From positions 10,907,662 through 10,971,661 of the forward strand of contig NC_079970.1 of the NCBI RefSeq assembly GCF_029852145.1: DNA of 64,000 nucleotides, in the 5' to 3' direction. The DNA comes from Microplitis mediator. Taxonomy: Eukaryota > Arthropoda > Insecta > Hymenoptera > Braconidae. This document shows, one piece after another, positions 1 to 11,154 of the stretch. The notes below the pieces were generated by a model. That model made no database searches. It saw nothing but the letters and a program-made list of their open reading frames with translations, and had not been told where the DNA came from. Every line of letters starts with the position of its first letter. The first letter of the stretch is position 1. Both the position numbers and the translations under genes were made by a program.

Positions 1-123
1 AAAGCAGAAAGAGTTAGAAAATTCTGTGAAAGGTATCGAAATTGGAACTATTCGGTACCTTGGCGAGAAGCGGCGCCTCAATAAGCGAATTCATCGATGT
101 AACGTCTTAATGTATCGACGCGA

Positions 124-330
124 TTAGTGTAGCGAATGATTAACAATTTCCAAGCGGGATTGGAGGCATCTTTTTTTGACAAGAGTTCGTGAACTTTTCA
201 GAATCGTAAGTTCAGCATCAATAGTGGCAGCGCTTTGTGAAGCGAGTGCGTCATCAGTTAAACGGGTAGCCATGTTGTGCATCGTGTCGATGCAGTTCAG
301 TTGTAGAGCGACTTGGAGTTTGGCGGCCAT
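124..330 (-). pseudogene. Possible BEL/Pao gag N-terminus (partial)
   Basis: A 68-codon open frame starts just downstream, on the minus strand, of a retrotransposon primer-binding site at 589-602. That is where the gag-pol polyprotein of a BEL/Pao element would begin. The peptide has an amphipathic stretch with many alanine, serine, leucine and threonine residues (for example DDALASQSAATID), as retroelement gag N-termini often do. It carries no diagnostic motif such as a zinc knuckle. It ends in a stop, and the sequence further left (1-120) shows stops in several frames, so the copy looks decayed. The assignment rests on position, not on sequence similarity. It could also be a chance frame in the leader. 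Confidence 0.35.
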
Positions 331-588
331 CTTGATAATACGTAATGCACAAAATAGATGCGAGACGTGAAACCGACGCTAAGTTTTCGATCGAAAAAGC
401 TGAAGAGTCTTTTTACACCGGTGTGTAAATTTGATCACTAAGGGCAGCACTCTAGCAGTGCTCAGCAATGCCCACAGCACTTAGCGATTTTCACTTTCAC
501 GATCACTGACATCACACACTTTTTCTCATAATTTTTTTACGATTTTTTAATTTTAATAATTTTTAATTGTTAAAACCACGCCAGATCT

Positions 589-602
589 GGCTCGAAGGAC
601 CA
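589..602 (-). other. Retrotransposon primer-binding site and LTR edge
   Basis: The + strand reads GGCTCGAAGGACCA, so the minus strand reads TGGTCCTTCGAGCC. This starts with TGG, as expected for a site complementary to the CCA end of a tRNA. From memory, this sequence is found in the leader of insect BEL/Pao elements. Three bases to the right, at 606, the + strand reads TGTAAAATG, so on the minus strand an LTR would end in CA just before the site. The adjoining 606 to about 690 is therefore probably a truncated LTR of a minus-strand element, cut off by the repeat at about 690-952. The other LTR copy is outside the window. Confidence 0.45.
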
Positions 603-689
603 AAATGTAAAATGAGCGAATAAACTAAGAGAATCTGGTTAGTGGTGTTGGAATTTTAACAGTGAAAAAATTACACAAATTTTATCAAG

Positions 690-952
690 AAATGCGTCGA
701 ATGCCACCCTGACGATCGAAATTGGTTTATCCGTTCAAAAGTTACAGATATTTACATACGTACGTACGTACATACACACATATATACACTCGAACATCAT
801 CTTGAAGTTAGTCAGAATAGCTTCCTAGAACCTCAAAACGCCAAGATCTGATAGAAATTCAATTTTCGAAAATCGGATCGAAACCAATAATAACTTCCTG
901 AATTTTCGAAAATTTTCAATTTTCTTCACGGGAAGTTAAAAATATATTTCAA
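690..952 (+). mobile_element. 3' fragment of Helentron-like repeat family
   Basis: This segment matches the 3' third of the complete element at 9723-10556. It has the sentence-like stretch around 'TCAGAATAGCTTCCTAGAAC', a TACG/CACA microsatellite, and the terminal GGGAAGTTAAAAAT. Only the 3' part is present, joined to an LTR remnant on its left. Other copies lie at 20503-21715, 31010-31509, 38516-38889, 51930-54998 and 54120-54579. Confidence 0.6.
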
Positions 953-1360
953 ATCTACACAAGAAAAAGTTTCGCTGCGCAAATAATTTTTACTTAACAT
1001 AAGAAATTTTTAGTACCCTAAATTAAAAGCAAAAATTTTTTTGGAGCAAAAATGTATTTTTTGAGTCGAGAAAAAAATTCTTGCCCTAAGACATTTTTCC
1101 AAACCTAAAAAAATTATAGTCTTCTAGTCATAATTCAAGATATTTCTTCCGTCAAGAAATCATTTTTTTCCGGTATAAAAAATATAATTATGAAAATATT
1201 AAAAACATAGTTTCAATTTGATCAACAACATAGAAAAAAAAAATATATAACAAAATTATATGAATAACATATTAAAAATTATATAAAAAAGATATAATTT
1301 TTTTTCCTATGTCGATTAAATTAAAAATATAATTTTTAGACTTCCATAATTATATTTTTT
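953..1360. other. Unclassified AT-rich sequence
   Basis: There is no gene or sizeable open frame here. Around 1190-1350 several stretches recur in both orientations (AACATAGAAAAAAAA against TTTTTTCCTATGTCG), so this may be the outer arm of a palindromic element into which 1361-2010 was inserted. I could not fix its ends. Confidence 0.3.
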
Positions 1361-2010
1361 GGTAAAAGCCCCTATACCCGCTCACTTTTCATTGGAGTGA
1401 GATTATATCACTCAATATAAATGATTAAATAAAATCAAAAACTTTTTTTTTTGTTAGTTATTTTTTGTAGTTTTAAGTATTAGAATAAAATTTTAGTTTG
1501 AAGAATAATATTGATAAATAATTATAATTAATTTTTTAAATAAGGTCCTTGAGTATGCCCATAGTCGCTCGTTAAAAGTTGTGATGTACCATTACTCGAT
1601 CAACACATGGCCCTATAGTCGCTCAAAGACAATATCAATTAAACCATGACAAGTTTATTGATTTGGAAAATAATTTATAAATTACACAACTTTATTCTTT
1701 CATGATATAAATTTTCATGAATTTTAAAAATATATTTAGTAAGACATAGCTTATTATAGTTATAACAATTCTTAAAAAATTTGACGTAACCTAAATTTAA
1801 TCAATGAATTTTTGAAAACATTCAATTAATTTAAGTTTATAATCTATTATAAAATACTTTGATACATCATATTTCAATATATTTAGATTCACAAATAATT
1901 ATTTATCAATAATGATTTTTTTAGTTGAAATTTTTTTATAAAAATTATAAAAAACGCATTAAAGTTAAAGTGAGCGACTTATGGTACTGAGCGGGTTAGG
2001 GGCTTTTACC
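1361..2010. mobile_element. 650-bp TIR element with iterated AGTCGCTC motif
   Basis: The left end GGTAAAAGCCCCTA at 1361 is matched by its reverse complement, TAGGGGCTTTTACC, ending at 2010. The match continues inward through CCCGCTCA. The interior repeats a motif of the type ATAGTCGCTC or GAGCGACTTATGG in both orientations near 1390, 1560, 1615 and 1975. No protein is encoded. The structure is that of a non-autonomous DNA transposon (MITE). Any target duplication is unclear. Confidence 0.65.
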
Positions 2011-2184
2011 TTCTTTGAAATTTTATGGCAATATATTTTTCTTATATTATCATATCGATATTTTTTTCTATAATTTTCAACATGTATTTAATATATTTTA
2101 TTAATATTTTCATGCATATATTTTTTTATATTCTAAAATATATTTTTAATATTCATTAATGCAAAAAATTGTACAAAAAAAATT

Positions 2185-2530
2185 TTAAAATTTTTTTTAG
2201 TGATTTTTTGCAAGGCTGTAACTTATTTGTGAAAAAAAATCGGATCAAGATTTTAAAAATGCATCTAAAATCTTGAAATCTCTAGTTTTGATTGGCTTAG
2301 CTGAAAAAATTTTCCACGGCCTGTGGACTCTAAAAGAACAAAAAAATTTCGAAAATTTTTGTTTGGCTATTATTTCTCATGATTGCGCGATGGTCGTAGC
2401 TCTAGATAAATTTCGATGAAAATATATAGAAACTAGAGATTTCAGGCTTTTAAATGCTTTTTTTCAAAGTTCGATAAGATTTTTTTTCACAAAGTTATAG
2501 CTTTGCAAAAACATTCAAGAAATTTTAAAA
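2185..2530. repeat. Inverted repeat, arms of about 105 bp
   Basis: Sequence around 2195-2290 (CAAGGCTGTAACTTATTTGT, then TTGAAATCTCTAGTTT) returns in reverse complement at 2425-2520 (AACTAGAGATTTCAGGCTTT, then ACAAAGTTATAGCTTTG). The roughly 135-bp middle is not repeated. The ends fade into AT-rich sequence, so the true element may extend further. It is non-coding. Confidence 0.5.
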
Positions 2531-2790
2531 TTTTTCGATTTATTCAATTTCTTGCATGAGTGTATTTAAATTACACTTAAAATGTTTACGAAAATCTACC
2601 AAAATTTAGCTATTAAAAATATATTTTTTACACGTGTGTTAGATATATTTTTTGAATGAATTTTTTTCATGGGGCAAATAGTACTCGTTCCGGGAAATTA
2701 AAATTTCTTCAAACAAGAAAATGCAATATTGCCACAAAAAACCAACATATCTTTCTTCTTGAAACAAGTGAAAATTTTTCTATTTAAGTA

Positions 2791-3720
2791 CACGGAAAGA
2801 ATTTTTCGATAAAAATTACTCTCTAATTTCGAGTAATCCTGGGCCGTTGCAAAAAATTGGTATTTTTCGTTTTAAATTTAATATTTTTTGTTTAAATATT
2901 AACGTTGCTAGACCATGTTTTACTCTACTACTGAGTAATTTTTTAAAAGTCTTATATTTAATTGATTATTGTGAATATCTCATCTTAATCTATCAATTTT
3001 TACTCCATATGCGATTAAATTTTACTCCCCAATATACCATTCTTTTAAACCCATTAACTGTTTGATGAAAAACTGCTTATAACTCGAATAAATTTTCTTA
3101 TCTATGAGAGTAATTTTTACTCTAAACTGCAGAGTAATATTTCAGTAGTCTCCGTTAATCTTCGGTTAATATCGGCTTCAATTAAATGTCTTTTATTTTG
3201 CTCGCGACAACTTACATGTTACGCACACAAACGTAGGGCTGGAAAAAAAGATGATCTCTGTATCTCTCTATAACTTAATATTTATTTAAAAAAAAACAAA
3301 AAATTTGTATTTTTTCTTTTTCAACACAATAAGAGTAATATTTTTTTTTTTATTCTTTTTCAAAATATTTATTTTAAGTCATATTCTTAGGCAATTAGAT
3401 GGTTTTTAGATTTTTTATAGAAATTTCAGCCTATTGTAATTTTTATTGTAATTCAATATAAATTTTATAAATTGAATAATCAACTTTTTATCATAACCTA
3501 CTAGTAAAAATTGAATTAGAGATAATTTATTTAGACATCCGCTAGGGGTAATTTTTACTCGCAATTGTGAGTAAAAATTAATCTGATTGATTTTTACTCA
3601 CTGAAAGAGTAAAATTTCGTGATTCGAAAGTAAAAAGTCGTAATGGCCCAAGATTACTCGATTTAAAGTAATTTTTAGAATAAATAACATGGCCATATTC
3701 ATACGAAAATTCTTTCCGTG
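2791..3720. mobile_element. 930-bp MITE with CACGGAAAGAATTTT termini and TA flanks
   Basis: The left terminus CACGGAAAGAATTTTTCG at 2791 and the right terminus CGAAAATTCTTTCCGTG ending at 3720 are near-perfect inverted repeats. Each is flanked outside by TA (2789-2790 and 3721-3722), which suggests a TA target duplication. The interior repeats a self-complementary GAGTAAAAATTACTC-like motif near both ends (2810-2835, 3105-3140, 3545-3625, 3655-3675), and GGGCC/GGCCC is placed symmetrically. There is no transposase, so the element is non-autonomous. The termini resemble those of several other elements in this window. Confidence 0.7.
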
Positions 3721-4079
3721 TATAAAAACATGTTGACTTAAGGATAAAAAATTTTAAGTCAAGATTAAAATTTCAAGATAATGTAATAAAAATATTCATT
3801 TAATTCAACGAACGAATGTAACACAGTAAAAGTAAAAATACAATAGAAAATGCTTAAATGCGTATATGCAGTCCAGCGGTATAATTTATTGTGTCTATAC
3901 GAATGAGGTAAAGACAGAAAACGGAAAAATCGATGTTTGGCGTAGATTGCCGAAATTAATCGATCGCTTCTCATTGTAGCAACGCTACATATATACATAT
4001 GTATGGGCAGATCCATTACTTTTCGATGAAAGTGTGCGCGCGTGGATCATCGATTTGGACACCAATTTTTTTCTCGAAA

Positions 4080-4250
4080 ATAGATCAGAAAAGAAGGTGA
4101 TTCAAACACCCCGACGATTCCTTTGTTTGAAATAATTTTTGCGAATTAGTTTTCATATATCTAATGATTTACTTGGTTTTCAGTTTGTTATCAATACCAA
4201 ATTGAAATTTTTTATGTTACTGCTGTTGATTCTTATTTAAGTAGCTTATT
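4080..4250. repeat. Dispersed repeat, inverted copy at 11213-11352
   Basis: The stretch around TTCATATATCTAATGATTTA and TACTGCTGTTGATTCTTATT is present in reverse complement at 11213-11352 with a few differences. Both copies are non-coding. This marks an older interspersed repeat whose family I do not recognise. Confidence 0.5.
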
Positions 4251-4254
4251 ACCC

Positions 4255-6401
4255 CTGGCTGATCCAATTCACGGTAAAATCTAGTGATTTACCGTGAGAG
4301 TTCACCGTGATACACAGTAAAATTCCAATGATTTAACGCGTGAATAGCGTAATTTGAATCTTGATTCACGGTAATTGAATCAATATGAATTCTAGAATAA
4401 AGGTAATGTACATAATACAATTATTATTATTGTAAAAAACATAGTGTCCCAATTGCATAGAAAATTGTAATATCTAATTCATTTAAATTCAAATAATAAT
4501 GCGTATTAGAAGGTTTCTCAATGAGGCTCAAAAAGCAACCTAGACACTCATAAGACTTTAAACTCATTTATAACGTATACCGTTTTTTAATTCGTGACGG
4601 AGACGCGAATAAATTCGGTAAACCGTATGCGGTCACCCACGTGTAATACAAAATTATAAATAATAAATAATAATAATAATAATAATAAATGTCTCAAAAT
4701 AATAAATAAAATAAGAGTGTGCCTGAACCAGCTCTTCAGGCTGGGTTAGTGCACGAGGGCGCCAGCCCGTTTTTACAAAACGGACAAAAATAATATTAAA
4801 TCAGGGGAGAGGTCACGGGACCAAATTTCGAGCGAGAATGTATGCACCAAGCAGAAATAAACCAAATAAATATAATGAATAAAATAAACAAGGAATACTT
4901 ATCACTAAAATATATCCAGGAAATAAACAAACAAATGTTGGCTATCACTGGAATCCTTTTACTATTATTTAATTCAAATATATTTATAAATATAAATCCA
5001 ACAAACTATTATAATACCAAATGTTATTTACCATACATTAATTCTTTATAGTAAATTTTAACAAATAATAATATACTTAATACCGTCAAATAATAATAAT
5101 AAAAATCAAATTAACTTAAATTATCCACTGGGGAATTCAAATTACAAATTACAAATTTTTACCATATGAACTCAATTTAAAATTTATACATATAAAAATA
5201 CCAATCTTTATTTTATATTATTTGCTCTGGGGAGAGAAAGACGCGGGAACTCAAAATATATTTGGCAACACTAGGTTGCATACCATCAAATTATAAAATA
5301 AATTTTACCCAGAGAAATAATATTTTAAATACTACCGTAAGACAAGGATTCAAACGCTATCCTTGTCTATAATCCACTAAGGAATGTATTCGACGCGTCT
5401 ACGCACGTATACCAAACTCTGGGACGTACGCCGAATATACTCAACTTATTATTATAAATAATAACTCAGGTTCAATTATTAATCAATTAAATATCGCGAT
5501 CAACTCTATTGAGAGTCCAGCGATAGCCGATGCAACAAATGATAATACAGGTGACTTACCGGCGCTGATAATAATTTACTTCTGAAGTCTTAAATAACAA
5601 TTAATCCGTAACTTTTTACTTTCAATTCAATATACCGAAAAAACTAATGATCACCAAATCAACTCTCTTTAATATTTAATTAATTTTGTAACGGCAACTG
5701 GGCCAGAATAATTTCACTTAAATCGCGGACAACAACAACACGTCCTATCTTTACAATAGCCCGGTCCTCTCTGATTATTTTCCACGCGTCGGTTTTCCGA
5801 GGGATGGGTATCACTCACGTGTTATCCCCTCTAATGACCTCGGACCCGAAATTATCAATTAAAATAAAATATTTAAACATATTTCCCGACCTGAGTTATA
5901 TGATAATAATAAATTAAATAATATTATTCATCAATATTTATAAAGATAATCATAATTAACCCTTTAAACAATAAAATAATAATTATTCCAGTGCACCACG
6001 TGGCGGGAGGGATATATTGGATTTTATCCCCACCATATCGACTTACTCTCCCTTCGGTCGATATTTTTGTACAATACATACGCGCACGTGTGCTACTAAC
6101 TGAAATGACAATATCGATTAAGTGCATAAAATTCAAAATAATTTTCAAAACATAAACATAATAAACAATAATATCAATAATTCAAAAATAAATCATAATT
6201 AAATAATTAATCAAAATAATATAAATACTTATATAATAAAATATTATAATAAATAAATGCGCTTTAATAGCTAGGAGGTGTTGTTAAAATCACGGCGAAA
6301 TGGGAAAGCGCGCGCAGCGATTCACGTTTGAATCGCTACGTGACACATTAACATCACGAATTGTTCTCTCAAAATTACTTCATTTACTCTATACTTCCAA
6401 A
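4255..6401. other. Unclassified interval, probably a decayed repeat
   Basis: No convincing gene. At 4262-4375 the motif TTCACGGTAA / TTTACCGTGA recurs in both orientations, recalling the iterated-motif elements elsewhere. From 4560 to 6350 very AT-rich sequence with AATAAT runs alternates with short CpG-rich patches (for example GTCACCCACGTG). That texture resembles the 2.4-kb solo LTR at 61162-63571. I could not find matching LTR ends. Open frames here are short and without motifs. Confidence 0.3.
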
Positions 6402-6403
6402 TA

Positions 6404-8417
6404 CACTGGTCACAGAAATTAAGGGATAGAAAAAAAATCCGAAATTTTTAGGTGATTTTCAACATGCTGTAACTCGGTGAAAAATGGTCGTATAAAAAAA
6501 ATAAAAAAAGCAAATTGTAGCCTCAAGTTTCTAGTTTTCAGATCTGGACCTCAAAATTTTTTATCATGTACGGTTCCGAAGTAATCATAAGAAAACCAAC
6601 GAAAAAAAAATTTCCAAAATTTTTGCTGGTCTTTCAATACCTCTATGGGCGACAGTAAATTTTTTTGAATAATCCGACTATCTGACTTTTCTCGGAAATT
6701 TTATGCCCTTTAATTTGGTGGCCTTAAAAAGTCTCTACGACGATTTGGCGCCGAGTTATCATTGATCAAAGCAAAAAAGTCCATTTTGGCTTTGATAATC
6801 AATAACTCCGGATGTATTGGTCGTACAGAGAATAGAAGCAGGGTTTTGAAAACTGGAAAACATTCTCTATAAGGCAAAATTAGTGGCATTTGATAGAAAA
6901 ATTTTTTTTAAAGCGATATTGTTTGGTAAAAAACAGGTCAAAATTCACAAATTTAAGGATATTTGGAAATCTTGCTATAACTTTGGATATAACGGATAAA
7001 CAAAGGATATCTTCGACTTTTTTTCAACCTTTAAGTGTCCTGAAAAAACCCTGAAAATTTCAAATAGCTGCGATTTTTCTTTCTTAGTGCCCCGAAGCTT
7101 TAAATTTATCGATTTTGTCAAAAATCACCATAATTGGTAGTTTCTCGGTTTTTGTTCATTTTTTCGATTTGAAAATGGTTTTTTTACCGATAATCTCCAT
7201 TTCTTTGATCAAAAAGATCGATAATCGAAAAAAATTGAAAAAAAAAAATTTTGAAAAAAAATTTTTTTTTTTTCAAAATTTTTTTTTTCAAAAATTTTTT
7301 TTTTTCAAAATTTTTTTTTTGTTGTATCTGCAATGATTTATCATTGTTAAAAAAAATTCCTAAAATTTTTTTTACCACTGTAACTGCATCTGCTTCAAAT
7401 GTCAACTTAACAAACATACCCTTTGGGTAACTCTAATGCCGGCGGTAAAAAAAATTTTAGGAATTTTTTTTGACAATGATAAATCATTGCAGATACAACA
7501 AAAAAAAAATTTCGAAAAAAAAAAATTTTTGAAAAAAAAAATTTTGAAAAAAAAAAAATTTTTTTTCAAAATTTTTTTTTTTTCAATTTTTTTCGATTAT
7601 CGATCTTTTTGATCAAAGAAATGGAGATTATCGGTAAAAAAACCATTTTCAAATCGAAAAAATGAACAAAAACCGAGAAACTACCAATTATGGTGATTTT
7701 TGACAAAATCGATAAATTTAAAGCTTCGGGGCACTAAGAAAGAAAAATCGCAGCTATTTGAAATTTTCAGGGTTTTTTCAGGACACTTAAAGGTTGAAAA
7801 AAAGTCGAAGATATCCTTTGTTTATCCGTTATATCCAAAGTTATAGCAAGATTTCCAAATATCCTTAAATTTGTGAATTTTGACCTGTTTTTTACCAAAC
7901 AATATCGCTTTAAAAAAAATTTTTCTATCAAATGCCACTAATTTTGCCTTATAGAGAATGTTTTCCAGTTTTCAAAACCCTGCTTCTATTCTCTGTACGA
8001 CCAATACATCCGGAGTTATTGATTATCAAAGCCAAAATGGACTTTTTTGCTTTGATCAATGATAACTCGGCGCCAAATCGTCGTAGAGACTTTTTAAGGC
8101 CACCAAATTAAAGGGCATAAAATTTCCGAGAAAAGTCAGATAGTCGGATTATTCAAAAAAATTTACTGTCGCCCATAGAGGTATTGAAAGACCAGCAAAA
8201 ATTTTGGAAATTTTTTTTTCGTTGGTTTTCTTATGATTACTCCGGAACCGTACATGATAAAAAATTTTGAGGTCCAGATCTGAAAACTAGAAACTTGAGG
8301 CTACAATTTGCTTTTTTTATTTTTTTTATACGACCATTTTTCACCGAGTTACAGCATGTTGAAAATCACCTAAAAATTTCGGATTTTTTTTCTATCCCTT
8401 AATTTCTGTGACCAGTG
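6404..8417. mobile_element. 2.0-kb near-perfect palindromic transposon with TA target duplication
   Basis: The element starts CACTGGTCACAGAAATTAAG and ends with the exact reverse complement, CTTAATTTCTGTGACCAGTG. TA stands on both sides (6402-6403 and 8418-8419). The two arms of about 970 bp are almost identical in reverse complement. They include a long A/T-homopolymer zone near 7205-7320 and 7500-7600. The spacer between them is about 75 bp (about 7374-7447). TA duplication and this type of terminus fit a Tc1/mariner-like non-autonomous fold-back element; the superfamily is inferred. Open frames inside (for example 7115-7417) are lysine/phenylalanine-rich artefacts of the homopolymers. Related half-copies lie at 13500-14528 and 24222-24660. 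Confidence 0.85.
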
Positions 8418-8419
8418 TA

Positions 8420-9196
8420 GAATATTTAATTTAGCTCACATTTACTATTTTGATTCGTGACATTAAGAAAAAATTCTTTATAATTTTTTTATTTCGCTTA
8501 TTCCTCAAATATTAGATAGAATCAAGGCCCTAGGGGTATAAGTATGGTGGATCGGCCCCGGAAAGATATTTGAATGATACTTAGAGGATATGAAGGTACT
8601 AATAAGATACTAAGATCCTGAAAGTTTCAGATGTCTAACTAAATCCGTTTCCAAGGAAATAAATATTATGTAAAAAATAGAAAAATTTTTTTTTCTCAGG
8701 ATTGGCTTAACCGATTTGTCTAAAAATTTAGTATGTTTTGGGAGCTCATAATAGTTTTCAAAAAAAAAATTAACAGTTTTATAGCTTCATAAGATTCTTG
8801 AAAAACAAATTGTTTTTTTCAGAATTGTTTTTTCTAACTATGATAAAATTTTGGCACAATTATGAAACTATTTTTTTTCAAAGCCTTATGTACTCCCCTA
8901 TAACACATAATTTTTTCAGATTTTTAAAAAAGGTAGGCCATCGTTAAAAAAAAATAAAAACCATTTTTCAGCTCAATTAATGCATCTATTCAAAAAGTTT
9001 AGGCTATACTTTTTTAATTTAATGCATATTCAGATAGTTTGTAGCTATCAGAAATAATATTTTGTATTTAAAACAATGACAGAAATTTTTTCATCAATGT
9101 AAAAAATTAAAATAGTTCAAAATAATTAATTATTTATTAAATTTAAGAAATATTTTTAAAAACAACTTTTTGTTTTACAGCTTGGTGATCAGAGCA
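8420..9196. other. Unclassified AT-rich interval
   Basis: No gene. The only less AT-rich patch is at 8525-8570 (CCTAGGGGTATAAG and GGATCGGCCCCGG). The rest is T/A-rich sequence of the kind seen inside the palindromic elements, and I found no clear partner arm. Confidence 0.3.
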
Positions 9197-9722
9197 TTTT
9201 TTAATTATTTTTTCGTTGGCACTATGAATTTTTCCAAAAACGATTCAATTTTTTTGGAAATATTCTCAAAATCGTCGCTAGGTGGCGTCTTGCAAAAAGA
9301 CAAATCATAAACAATAGATAATTACCGAGTTTGTGGTTATTTTTTATACATCTCCAATCGACATTTTCCACAGACACCGTCACCAATAGAAAAATCATAA
9401 TAAAAAATAAACGAATATTCATCAATGTCTTTATTTGTACATAAACGCTTATAAGTACCAGGAACTTTTTTCAAAAACTTTGAGCAAATACAACATTTTT
9501 CATTGACTGTCTTAAAAGACATAATTTTTTTTATCATTTAAATAATACTGTTTATTAAATAAAATGTTTTTTAAACTGTAGAAACCACAAACTCGGTAAT
9601 TATCTATTGTTTATCATTTGTCTCTTTGCAAGACGCCACCTAGCGACGATTTTGAGAATCTTTTCAAAAAATTGAATCGTTTTTGGAAAAATTCATAGTG
9701 ACAACGAAAAAATAATTAAAAA
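9197..9722. mobile_element. 526-bp TIR element carrying a small cysteine-rich ORF
   Basis: The left arm 9197-9335 (TTTTTAATTATTTTTTCGTT, through CGTCGCTAGGTGGCGTC) and the right arm 9585-9722 are near-identical inverted repeats of about 138 bp. They flank a unique middle of about 250 bp that contains a minus-strand open frame. Arms plus a protein-coding middle look like a small TIR transposon, or a deletion derivative that kept one exon of its transposase. It directly abuts the next repeat, whose 5' TCTG starts at 9723. Confidence 0.65.
9337..9537 (-). CDS. Small protein with paired CxxC motifs inside TIR element
   Basis: This is a 66-codon open frame in the unique middle of the element at 9197-9722. 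Near residues 16-19 it has CCICSK (CxxC), a cysteine near residue 33, and near residue 56 VCGKC (CxxC) followed by a basic tail. Two CxxC pairs about 40 residues apart suggest a zinc-ribbon or treble-clef-like DNA-binding fold, as found at the N-terminus of some transposases. I do not recognise a family. The frame runs into the right TIR, so it is probably the remnant of an exon. It could be non-functional. Confidence 0.35.
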   Translation of the reverse strand: MIKKIMSFKTVNEKCCICSKFLKKVPGTYKRLCTNKDIDEYSFIFYYDFSIGDGVCGKCRLEMYKK

Positions 9723-10354
9723 TCTGTCTATCGGTTGACCCTGCGGGCCAGCCCCAAAACTTCCCGCTGTTTTCGAGCTCCTCGAGCTCAAAAACATTGT
9801 TGTGGATACATTTTCGAGCTCTTCGAGCTCGAAAATACTTTTGTGTGCCATTGTTTTCGAAAAGAACCGATTTTAGCATTTCTTTCTCCCACGATATCTC
9901 AGGAACGAATTGACCGATTTTGATGGTTGAGGTGGCAATCGGCGTATTTTATTGAGTTCTAGAGCTGATCAAATTTTGAAATTGTTTGGTTCAGTTGTTT
10001 CGAAGATATTCGCAAAAAACCGTTTTTTACCATTTCTTTTGCCCACAATAACTCTCGAACGAATTATCCGATTGAGATGGCTAAGGCGGCAATTGACGCG
10101 TTTCATCAAGTTCTAGAGCTTATTAGATTTTGGAGTTGATCGTATAAGTCGTTTGTGAGAAATCAATAAAAAACTAAAAAAAAAAAATTTTTTTTTTCGT
10201 AATTCGCCAATATTATTGAGTCTACTTGATCAAATGATCTGAAATTTTCAGAAAAGTTGATGGCCAACAAGTTCTTTCGATTGCCGCCTCAACCATCCAA
10301 ATCGGTTCATTAGTTAAAAAGTTATAGACCGATCACACACATACATACCCCCCC

Positions 10355-10400
<46 letters not shown>

Positions 10401-10556
10401 CACACACTCGGACATCAATCTGAAAATAGTCAGAATAGCTTCCTAGAACCTCAAAACGTCGACATCTGATGAAATTTCGATTTTCGCAAATCTGGGTAAA
10501 AACAATAACTTCCCAATTTTTCGAAAATCGTCGATTTTCTTAGCGGGAAGTTAAAA
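9723..10556 (+). mobile_element. Complete Helentron-like non-autonomous element
   Basis: The 5' end is TCTGTCTATCGGTTGACCCT, followed at about 35 bp by AACTTCCCGCT. The 3' end is TTAGCGGGAAGTTAAAAATT. AACTTCCCGCT and AGCGGGAAGTT are exact subterminal inverted repeats. Next comes a palindromic TTTTCGAGCTC/GAGCTCGAAAA zone (9770-9835), then diverged direct repeats, then a (CA)n tract at 10357-10397 near the 3' side. A 5' TC start, subterminal inverted repeats and an internal microsatellite are features of Helentron-associated (HINE/DINE-like) elements; that class is inferred. Insertion is between A-rich flank and T. At least six further copies or fragments lie in the window. Confidence 0.6.
10357..10397. 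repeat. (CA)n microsatellite
   Basis: About twenty CA units preceded by a C-run. It is part of the Helentron-like element; other copies carry CACA, TACG or CGCG tracts at the same place. Confidence 0.95.
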
Positions 10557-10558
10557 AT

Positions 10559-11154
10559 TTGAGATAGCAGAGGGTCCTATCTACGTAGTACTGGCTACTC
10601 TCTACATTGTACTCAGCGCCATGTCGGATGTTGCTCACTACTATCTTACATATTTCACTCTTACATATTGCCCAGTTCTATGTACATAGCAGCCAATCGT
10701 ATGTCAGATAATAATTTTATTTGTTCGTTGTCAGTAATGAATACTAGCGCCATCCCTAAAAAAAATTATTTAAGTCGTTACGGGAAAAAATATCTCAGAT
10801 AGTACTCATTGCTATCTTACATAGAACTCTCTACTATGATACACAGTAACCAGCAATATGTAAAAATAGACGCAGGCGCTATCTGCAGATAGCAGTGGGT
10901 AATATGTGCAAAAAGTAACCTCTGCTATCTGACATACGACTGGCTGCTATGTACATAGAACTGGGCAATATGTAAGAGTGTAATATGTAGGATAGTAGTG
11001 AGCAACATCCGACATGGCGCTGAGTACAATGTAGAGAGTAGCCAGTACTACGTAGATAGGACCCACTGCTATCTCAATTTTTTTTTTTCTACAGATAGCA
11101 CTGACTACAATCTGACATGGTAGCCAGTTCTATTTATTTTTTTCCGTGCAGGAA
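10559..11154. mobile_element. Inverted-repeat element built from TAGCAGT/ACTGGCTA motifs
   Basis: Arms 10559-10712 and 10922-11078 are nearly perfect reverse complements (GAGATAGCAG through GTATGTCAGATA). The whole 600 bp is made of short variants of GATAGCAGT, CAGTACTATGT and ACTGGCTACT in both orientations. The middle contains GTTACGGGAAAAAATATCTC at about 10777, and the right flank has TATTTTTTTCCGTGCA at about 11140-11155. These resemble the CACGG-AAAA termini of other elements here, so two related elements may be nested. It is non-coding and abuts the end of the element at 10556. Confidence 0.6.

Noticed and set aside
4757..4764. GGGCGCCA, which on the minus strand reads TGGCGCCC like a retroviral-type primer-binding site
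   Set aside because: No CA-ending LTR precedes it and no gag or pol sequence follows; chance is more likely.
7115..7417. Overlapping open frames on both strands rich in Lys and Phe
   Set aside because: They are translations of A- and T-runs in the arms of the 6404-8417 palindrome.
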